Assembly (NCBI GenBank): GCA_002280725.1
Contig: NCEM01000013.1
Span: 1-64,000, forward strand
Direction of reading: 5' to 3'
From: Alphaproteobacteria bacterium 32-64-14
GTDB taxonomy: Bacteria; Pseudomonadota; Alphaproteobacteria; Caulobacterales; Hyphomonadaceae
Length of the DNA stretch: 64,000 nucleotides
In this document: positions 58,431 through 64,000 of the stretch, piece by piece
Layout of the letters: every line of letters begins with the position of its first letter
Numbering within the stretch: the stretch's first letter is position 1
Notes under the pieces: generated by a model
Told to the model about the DNA's origin: nothing
The model's database searches: none
The model's input: the letters and a program-made list of their open reading frames with translations, nothing else
Position numbers and translations under genes: made by a program

Positions 58431-59534
58431 ATGCAGGACGCTCAATCCGCCTCACTGATCGATGTCGTGCTCCCCGTCTATAACGGCGCGGCGACCATCG
58501 CTGAATCGGTTGAATCCCTGCTGCAGCAGACGATTACCCGCATCCGGGTGCTTGTCGTCGATGACGGCTCGACCGATGCGACAGCCGGGATCCTCGCCGA
58601 CCTCAGCCGCAAGGACGCCCGCGTCGTCGTTATCACCAAGACAAACGGCGGCATCGTGGAAGCCCTGAACGCGGGCCTGTCGCACGTCACCGCGCCCTAC
58701 GTCGCCCGGCAGGACGCCGACGACATCTCCGCCCCCGACCGCTTCGCCCGCCAGCTCGCCACATTCGAGGCCGACCCCGGCCTCGTCGCCATGTCAGGTT
58801 CTTGCATCCATATCGACGCCGACGGCCGCGAAACCGGCACGCGCTACGCGATCCCCGATCCAGACGCCGCCGATGATCGCGCCATACCCTCCGTCGAGCC
58901 CTATCTGCTCCACCCCTTCCTCATGGTGCGCGCTGACGCCTTCGCGGCGGTCAAGGGCTACCGCTATGTCCTCCACTCCGAGGACACCGACCTCTACTGG
59001 CGCCTGCGCGAGCATGGCCGCCTGCGCAATCTTCCCGAAAGCCTCGGCAAGATGCGTCTGCACGGCGGCAGCATCTCCAACGCCTCGCTGCAGAACGGAC
59101 GCATCATGGCGATCCATTCGCAGCTCGCCGCCATTTCTGCCCGCCGCCGCGCCGAAGGCCGCGAGGATCTCGCCTTCCCGCGCACGGCGCTCGCCGAGTA
59201 CAAGGCCGCATCCGATCTCGAAGCCATGATCGAAATCGCGGGACGCCAGCTCGACCCGGCCGAACGCGACTACCTGCACACCGCAGCCGCTGTGAAGCTT
59301 CTGGAACTTGCCTCTGGCCGTCTGTACGAAGTCGACCGCAAGGATTGCACCTATGTGCGTAGCGTCTACGCCTCGCTGTCGTCGGCGCAGCTGGCGCGCA
59401 ATCCGATCGCCAACTGGGCTTACCGCGCGACCGTAAAGCGCCTGCTGAACCAGCGCCGGTTCTCGCAGCTCAAGGCCTTGCTCGATGTCTCGGTGCTGAG
59501 CCGCACCATCCGCCTCCGCATCGCGGGCGCGTGA
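58431..59534 (+). CDS. Glycosyltransferase family 2 protein
   Basis: This 367-residue GT-A enzyme has IDVVLPVYNGAATIAESVESLLQQT, VVDDGSTDAT, the DADD catalytic metal motif (APYVARQDADDISAPDRFARQ) and HSEDTDLYWRLREHGRL in the acceptor half. No membrane segment is seen. The C-terminal 100 residues are helical and have no known fold to me. AGGA lies before the ATG. It is a lone gene, so the acceptor (lipid, polysaccharide or protein) cannot be told from context. Confidence 0.9.
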   Translation: MQDAQSASLIDVVLPVYNGAATIAESVESLLQQTITRIRVLVVDDGSTDATAGILADLSRKDARVVVITKTNGGIVEALNAGLSHVTAPYVARQDADDISAPDRFARQLATFEADPGLVAMSGSCIHIDADGRETGTRYAIPDPDAADDRAIPSVEPYLLHPFLMVRADAFAAVKGYRYVLHSEDTDLYWRLREHGRLRNLPESLGKMRLHGGSISNASLQNGRIMAIHSQLAAISARRRAEGREDLAFPRTALAEYKAASDLEAMIEIAGRQLDPAERDYLHTAAAVKLLELASGRLYEVDRKDCTYVRSVYASLSSAQLARNPIANWAYRATVKRLLNQRRFSQLKALLDVSVLSRTIRLRIAGA

Positions 59535-59611
59535 TCCGGTCCTTCGCCAAGGCGATGGGAATTTCAACGCCACCGGTCTAGGATCGCAGCCTCGAAGAAG
59601 GCGCCTCCACC

Positions 59612-60307
59612 ATGCCCAGCCTGCAACCAGTCGGACCCGGCATCTGGATTGCCGATGGCGAGCACGTCTCGGTCGCCGGTTTCCACTATCCGACGCGCAT
59701 GGCGCTGGTCCGGCTCACCGGTGGCGGTCTCTTCATCTGGTCACCCACCGCGCTGTCCAGCGCGCTGCAGGCAGAGGTGAACGCGCTGGGCGATGTCCAC
59801 TTCATCGTCGCGCCGAATTCGCTGCATCACCTGTTCATCCCGCAATGGCAGGCAGCCTATCCCGCAGCGAAAACCATCGCCGCGCCTGGCCTCGCCGCAC
59901 ACCGCAAGGACATCGCCTTCACCACAGAACTTGGCGAGACGCCGGATGCAGCCTGGGCGAACGACATCGATCAGGCCGTGGTCCACGGCAATGCCATCAC
60001 GACCGAAGTCGTGTTCTTCCATCGCGCCAGCGGAACCGCGCTGTTCACCGACCTGCTGCAGAATTTCAGGCCGGGCACGTTCAAGGGCTGGCGCGGACTG
60101 GTGGCGAAGCTCGACCGCATGACGGCTGACGAGCCGCAGGTGCTGCAGAAATTCCGCGTCGCCTTCACCGATCGCAAGGCCGCGCGCCTGTCGATCCGCC
60201 GCGTACTCGACTGGCCTGTCCAGAGCGTCCTGATGGCGCACGGGCCTATAGTCGAAAAAGACGCTGCAGCCTTCCTGAAGCGTGCGTTCAGCTGGCTGAA
60301 AGTCTGA
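59612..60307 (+). CDS. DUF4336 protein (metallo-beta-lactamase-like)
   Basis: This 231-residue protein reads MPSLQPVGPGIWIADGEHVSVAGFHYPTRMALVRLTGGGLFIWSP, then HFIVAPNSLHHLFIPQWQAAYP and VVFFHRASGTALFTDLLQNF. It follows the DUF4336 pattern, a metallo-beta-lactamase-like fold in which the HxHxDH motif is reduced to isolated His residues. Metal binding is therefore uncertain. It is probably cytoplasmic. It precedes the Mrp gene by 77 nt on the same strand. Confidence 0.86.
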   Translation: MPSLQPVGPGIWIADGEHVSVAGFHYPTRMALVRLTGGGLFIWSPTALSSALQAEVNALGDVHFIVAPNSLHHLFIPQWQAAYPAAKTIAAPGLAAHRKDIAFTTELGETPDAAWANDIDQAVVHGNAITTEVVFFHRASGTALFTDLLQNFRPGTFKGWRGLVAKLDRMTADEPQVLQKFRVAFTDRKAARLSIRRVLDWPVQSVLMAHGPIVEKDAAAFLKRAFSWLKV

Positions 60308-60384
60308 CGCGCGGCCAACCCCAAAAGGGGGTCGCGCTGGCGTGGCTGTTCCGCTAGAGCCTTTGCAGACATAGCGGAACGCCC

Positions 60385-61506
60385 ATGCCCTCACCTCTGG
60401 AAAATCAGGTCCGTGCCGCGCTCGACGCGGTGAAGGATCCCGCGACGGCCAAGGGCCTCGTCGCCTCCGGGCGCGTGGCGGGTCTGGTGGTTCGCGCCGA
60501 TGGCAAGGTCGGCTTCGTGATCGAAACAGGCGTTGGCGCGGCTGACGAGCCGCTGCGCAAGGCTGCGGAAGACGCCGCCGCCCGCGTGCCTGGCGTCACC
60601 GCCGTCACCGCCGTGCTGACCGCAGACGCGACCACCGGCGCGCGCACAGTTCCAGCCACGGGGCCCGCCGCAAAGCCTGCAACTCTCCCACAACCCGCCC
60701 AGCCGCCCGCCAGTGCCGTCACGCGCCCCGCCCGCGCCATCGTCGCGGTTGCGTCCGCCAAGGGCGGCGTCGGCAAATCCACCGTTGCCGTGAACCTTGC
60801 CATCGCCGCCGCGCGCAGCGGGCTTCGTGTTGGCCTGCTCGATGCCGACGTGTTCGGCCCGTCGCTTCCCACCATGCTTGGCACAGTCGGCCAGCGCCCT
60901 GAAGTGAAGAACAAGCGCATGCAGCCCGTGATGGCGCATGGCCTCGCCACCATGTCGATCGGCTATCTCGTCGATCCCGATCAGGCCGTCGTGTGGCGCG
61001 GACCGATGGTGATGTCCGCCGTCAACCAGCTGATCAGCGACACCGACTGGGGCGATCTCGACATCCTCTTCATCGACACGCCTCCCGGCACCGGCGAAGT
61101 ACAGCTCACGCTGGTGCAGAAGCTTCCGCTCGATGGCGCCGTCATCGTCTCGACGCCGCAGGAAGTTGCGCTTGCAGATGTCCGGCGCGGCGTCGGCATG
61201 TTCCGCAAGACGCAAGTGCCCGTGCTCGGCGTGATCGAGAACATGGCATGGTTTGAACAGCCCGATGGCTCACGCGCCTACATCTTCGGCCAGGGCGGCG
61301 CCGAGCGCACGGCGGCCGAACAGAAAGTCCCCTTCCTCGGCGCCCTGCCCATCCTGTCCGCCCTCCGCGAAGGCGGCGACACCGGCGTGCCCGCAGCAAC
61401 GGGAACCAGCAGCGCGGCGGAAGCCTTCCGCCTCCTCGCCAGCGCCATCAACGAGGCGCTGGCCGCCGCGCCAAACAAGGCCGCGCCGAAGATCGTGTTC
61501 GAGTAG
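60385..61506 (+). CDS. Mrp/NBP35-family Fe-S cluster carrier ATPase
   Basis: This 373-residue protein has an N-terminal MIP18/DUF59 domain (about 1-85), an Ala/Pro linker and a P-loop ATPase with deviant Walker A AKGGVGKST (125-133), FIDTPPGTGEVQLTL and VIVSTPQEVALADVRRG. The usual CxxC that bridges a cluster (FxCPxC in other Mrp proteins) is replaced by ENMAWFEQPDGSRAYIFGQGG, as in some alphaproteobacterial members I recall. It probably supports Fe-S enzyme maturation, with ligands from elsewhere. It stands between the DUF4336 gene and a 300-nt gap. Confidence 0.9.
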   Translation: MPSPLENQVRAALDAVKDPATAKGLVASGRVAGLVVRADGKVGFVIETGVGAADEPLRKAAEDAAARVPGVTAVTAVLTADATTGARTVPATGPAAKPATLPQPAQPPASAVTRPARAIVAVASAKGGVGKSTVAVNLAIAAARSGLRVGLLDADVFGPSLPTMLGTVGQRPEVKNKRMQPVMAHGLATMSIGYLVDPDQAVVWRGPMVMSAVNQLISDTDWGDLDILFIDTPPGTGEVQLTLVQKLPLDGAVIVSTPQEVALADVRRGVGMFRKTQVPVLGVIENMAWFEQPDGSRAYIFGQGGAERTAAEQKVPFLGALPILSALREGGDTGVPAATGTSSAAEAFRLLASAINEALAAAPNKAAPKIVFE

Positions 61507-61806
61507 GCGCGCACGCCTTCGTCCTTCAAGACGGACGGTTCGTACCTCTCCCAGAATGAGGGTAAGAAACCAGACTCCCCACTTGCTCGTTTCACGATCG
61601 CTGCAAGGCGACGCCGTTAACGAAGGTAAACGGCGGGCGTCACTCAACACAGTAAAATCGCCGCGTAACGGATGAATCTCCTTGCGCTCCTTCGCGTCTG
61701 ACTTAACGTTTTGTTTACGCCATCGCTGCGGTGCGCGGTGATGGAGCGTCGAGAGGTCGGACCCGAAAGCTGGGGCTAATGGGGCGGACGGACGGAGTAG
61801 CGTAGA
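61507..61806. other. Non-coding gap, candidate promoter region
   Basis: This 300-nt gap after the mrp gene has no supported CDS. TTAA-N7-TTTA (61703-61717, TTAACGTTTTGTTTA) approximates the TTAA-N7-TTAA site of the alphaproteobacterial cell-cycle regulator CtrA. GTTAACGAAGGTAAAC (from about 61616) is a partial inverted repeat. Both are suggestions by eye. The next gene at 61807 is the likely target. Confidence 0.3.
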
Positions 61807-62658
61807 ATGGGCCACACGGTTCGGTTGCGCGGCGAGTTCTGGCCACAGGACCATTGGGGGCGTGTGACAAACGCCGCCATTCGTCGCGAACAGATTTCAC
61901 AGCCAGCCCTCGAAGCCGCCGATGAAGCTGTGGACATGGCGCTCGAGCGTTATGGCGATGGCCTGCACTCGGTCTATCTCTCGGGGCCCGCCGCGCGCGG
62001 CCGGCCCGGCGGCGCCGCCTTCTTCATCCTGCTGCGTCTCGGCGCGATGACCGGCCCGACGCGCAACAAGGAAAACTGGGAACACGCCCTCGCCGCCCAG
62101 CTGCGCCGCCGCCACCCGCGCGTCGGCCGCATCGCGGTCGCCGTGTTCGACTGGAAAGACGTCTTCACCACCGACAGCGCCTTCTCGCCCGCGCGTTTCC
62201 GCCTGGCGGTGAATTCAGTCTGCGTCGCCGGCCGCAACATGGCGCGCATGCTGGCCCCGCAGCGGATCGATGCTGCCGCCATGAATGGCGACATTCTCGG
62301 CTTCCGCCAGCGGATGCTGAACGCCTCCACCCGCCTCGGCGCCGCCAAGGCGCCGGATCGTGTTCGTGCTGCGGCGATGGATGCAGGCCATGCCGTGCTC
62401 TCGGCCGCCTTCGCGCTCGTGATGGAACGCGAGCAGATCTACACCGAAGATCTGGACCTTCGGCGCGACCTGTTCACGCTCAACCATCCGCAGCGCGCAG
62501 CAGACCTGGCCGAAGCCTACCAGATGGCGACGCGGCCCTCCGCCGACGCGATGAAGTCCCTGGCCTTCATCGAGCGCACCTGCCGCTGGCTGGCGCCCAT
62601 GTCGGATGGCTGGCTCAACGCAAACAACCCGCAGCGAGCGGATCGCCTGAAGGCGTAG
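61807..62658 (+). CDS. Degenerate nucleotidyltransferase-like protein
   Basis: This 283-residue soluble protein has an opening beta-hairpin stretch (GDGLHSVYLSGPAARGRPGGAAFFILLRLG, about 50-80) that recalls the GSxARGxxxxxSDxDL motif of nucleotidyltransferases, with the Asp residues missing. It continues with WEHALAAQLRRRHPRVGRIAVAVFDW and then an all-helical C-terminal half. No catalytic site is evident. GGAG precedes the ATG. The function is unknown; a non-catalytic or toxin-like NTase relative is a guess. No partner gene is present. Confidence 0.55.
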   Translation: MGHTVRLRGEFWPQDHWGRVTNAAIRREQISQPALEAADEAVDMALERYGDGLHSVYLSGPAARGRPGGAAFFILLRLGAMTGPTRNKENWEHALAAQLRRRHPRVGRIAVAVFDWKDVFTTDSAFSPARFRLAVNSVCVAGRNMARMLAPQRIDAAAMNGDILGFRQRMLNASTRLGAAKAPDRVRAAAMDAGHAVLSAAFALVMEREQIYTEDLDLRRDLFTLNHPQRAADLAEAYQMATRPSADAMKSLAFIERTCRWLAPMSDGWLNANNPQRADRLKA

Positions 62659-62659
62659 C

Positions 62660-62884
62660 TCAGCGCGTCTTCAGGTTGCCCTTCGCATCCAGCTCCGCGC
62701 CGCATCCCGCGCAGGTCGTGCCGCCCCACATCGCCTGGCTGCCGCTTGCCGGCTTCCGGAATTTCGGTTGTTCGGCGCCGCATCCCGCGCACTTCACCGG
62801 CTTGCGGAAAAGCACCATCGCCAGCAGCACCACGGCCGCAACCGCGCCACCGATGACCGCACCGTTCAGGAAATCTCCGCCCAT
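62660..62884 (-). CDS. Small membrane protein with zinc-ribbon cysteines
   Basis: This 74-residue protein has an N-terminal helix (FLNGAVIGGAVAAVVLLAMVLF) and a short domain with two CxxC pairs (CAGCGAEQPKF; CAGCGAELD) able to bind one zinc. The stop lies next to the convergent gene's stop. The ATG at 62884 follows AGGGGAGG by 5 nt; a GTG codon just before is an alternative. It looks like the zinc-ribbon membrane proteins found in many alphaproteobacteria; function unknown. Confidence 0.7.
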   Translation of the reverse strand: MGGDFLNGAVIGGAVAAVVLLAMVLFRKPVKCAGCGAEQPKFRKPASGSQAMWGGTTCAGCGAELDAKGNLKTR

Positions 62885-63021
62885 CACTACCTCCCCTGTT
62901 TGCAGGCATCACAATGAGGCGCAGCGGCCCCACGAGCAAGCGACAACGCCCGCGCGACAATATCGTGGACCCTGACGCTCGCGGCGCCTAAGACAGGGCG
63001 ACACGTTCTGGAGGGTGGTGG

Positions 63022-64000
63022 ATGAGATTGCTGCTGACTGCTGGCGCCTGCCTGGCTGCGCTGATGGGCTGCTCGACGACCGGGCTCGATTCGCCGCAAG
63101 CGCCCCCGCCCGTTGCATCGCCCGCTTTGCCCGCGATCGAGACACCGTCGACCTTCACGCAGGCCGAGCACGCGAAAGTTCTCGCCGCCCGCAACTTCGC
63201 CGACACACAGGATTTCGCCTTCGCAGACCGCGGCTTCATCGCGACGCGCAAGGACCCGCTGATCACGACCGCCGCCGGACAGCCCGTGTGGAATCTCGCC
63301 GCGTTCGACTTCCTGAAGCAGGCCTCCTCCGCAACCGTGAACCCCAGCCTGTGGCGGCAGGGCCAGCTGATGGCCAAGCACGGCCTCTACAAGGTCAGCG
63401 ACACGATCTGGCAGGTGCGCGGCTTCGATCTCGCCAACATCACCTTCGTCAAAGGCGCGACCGGCTGGATCGTCATCGACACGCTCGGCTCCAACGAAAC
63501 CGCAAAAGCCGCGCTCGACCTCATCAACGAGCATGTCGGCGCCCGCCCCGTCGTCGCCGTCATCTACACCCACTCGCACACCGACCACTTCGCCGGCACG
63601 ACCGGGCTGGTGAGCCTCGAGGATGTGCGCGCCGGCAAGGTGCAGGTCATCGCGCCCAAGGGCTTCCTGCACGCCGCCGTCGGCGAGAATGTGATCGCCG
63701 GCCCCGCCATGCAGCGCCGCGCCATGTACCAGTTCGGCATTCCCCTGCCCAAGGGCGAAGACGGCCTCGTCAACGCCGGCATCGGCCCCGGCCTCTCCAC
63801 CGGCACAACCTCGCTGATCCCGCCCACGCGCGAAATCGGCGCCACGGGCGAACAGCTCACCATCGATGGCGTGGACATGGTGTTCCAGTTCACCCCCGGC
63901 ACCGAGGCGCCCGCCGAGATGAACGTGAACTTCCCCGCATGGAAGATCGTCGACATGGCCGAGAATGCCAACGCCACGCAGCACAACATCCTGACGCCGC
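63022..64000 (+). CDS. Alkylsulfatase (SdsA-type) lipoprotein, truncated by the window
   Basis: The first 326 residues of a metallo-beta-lactamase-fold sulfatase of the SdsA1/BDS1 family are present; the full family length is about 650. The N-terminus is a lipoprotein signal (MRLLLTAGACLAALMGCST). DTQDFAFADRGFIATRKDP is the typical opening, and the zinc motif THSHTDHFAG (about 190-199) and TPGTEAPAEMNVNFP follow. The enzyme hydrolyses primary alkyl sulfates such as SDS. A GGAGGG stretch lies upstream of the ATG. The frame runs through the right edge, so the C-terminal SCP2-like domain is outside. Confidence 0.88.
   Translation, partial: MRLLLTAGACLAALMGCSTTGLDSPQAPPPVASPALPAIETPSTFTQAEHAKVLAARNFADTQDFAFADRGFIATRKDPLITTAAGQPVWNLAAFDFLKQASSATVNPSLWRQGQLMAKHGLYKVSDTIWQVRGFDLANITFVKGATGWIVIDTLGSNETAKAALDLINEHVGARPVVAVIYTHSHTDHFAGTTGLVSLEDVRAGKVQVIAPKGFLHAAVGENVIAGPAMQRRAMYQFGIPLPKGEDGLVNAGIGPGLSTGTTSLIPPTREIGATGEQLTIDGVDMVFQFTPGTEAPAEMNVNFPAWKIVDMAENANATQHNILTP

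Noticed and set aside
1..64000. Search for phage, transposase, integrase, toxin-antitoxin, restriction or CRISPR systems
   Set aside because: No gene in the window carries such domains except the stand-alone HNH protein, which is of the common chromosomal type, and no direct-repeat array is visible.

Overview
The window reads as about 64 kb of GC-rich chromosome from an alphaproteobacterium, most likely in or near Hyphomonadaceae/Caulobacterales. That placement is an inference. It rests on a methionine synthase split into two genes, a DUF4167 protein next to prmC, a TonB-dependent receptor, a homospermidine-type polyamine pair behind a speF-like leader, a bifunctional PutA, an MlaA/MlaC pair and HflK/HflC. 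I see no rRNA, tRNA, CRISPR array, prophage, transposase or plasmid functions. Most of the window is ordinary housekeeping sequence.

Layout. 1-8.97 kb: small lipoproteins, an HNH endonuclease, an AlkA-type glycosylase, a coupled pair of membrane proteins, a BLUF photoreceptor, an AmpD-type amidase, a DMT transporter and a DjlA-like co-chaperone. 9.2-15 kb: an RhlE-type RNA helicase with a long leader and TTG start, a 37-codon-class small gene, an HI0933-type flavoprotein and a TonB receptor. 15.2-22.2 kb: seven minus-strand genes whose ends all overlap by 1 or 4 nt: ArsR-methyltransferase regulator, metF, VOC protein, metH N-terminal half, PPOX-type flavoprotein, membrane-anchored protein, metH C-terminal half. 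A perfect inverted repeat in front of the first gene looks like its operator. 22.4-31.4 kb: mlaA-mlaC, small secreted proteins, an MFS transporter, a PQQ-type dehydrogenase homologue and putA. 31.5-39.4 kb: a GT4 glycosyltransferase, an M16 protease, a signal-peptidase-I homologue lacking both catalytic residues, a deaminase and an S9 peptidase.

39.4-49.1 kb: a structured leader, a fold-III ornithine/lysine decarboxylase and a deoxyhypusine-synthase-like protein (together a probable polyamine module), an M61-like metalloprotease, two tandem VOC proteins, a TerB-like protein, a DUF4167 protein, prmC, slyX, a MOSC protein and queF. 49.4-64 kb: a TorF-type porin preceded by a coupled small ORF, a KefB-type antiporter, bioY, an alpha/beta-hydrolase lipoprotein, alanine dehydrogenase, hflC/hflK, a GT2 glycosyltransferase, a DUF4336 protein, an Mrp ATPase, a degenerate nucleotidyltransferase-like protein, and an SdsA-type alkylsulfatase that runs off the right edge.

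Three short intergenic palindromic elements (near 0.2, 5.5 and 12.7 kb) share TCATTCC/TCATCCC ends and look like a genome-wide repeat family. The points most worth following are the signal-peptidase pseudoenzyme, the seven-gene methionine operon with its inserted lower-GC gene and operator, the decarboxylase leader with its missing conventional start, and the two small ORFs with strong ribosome binding sites.
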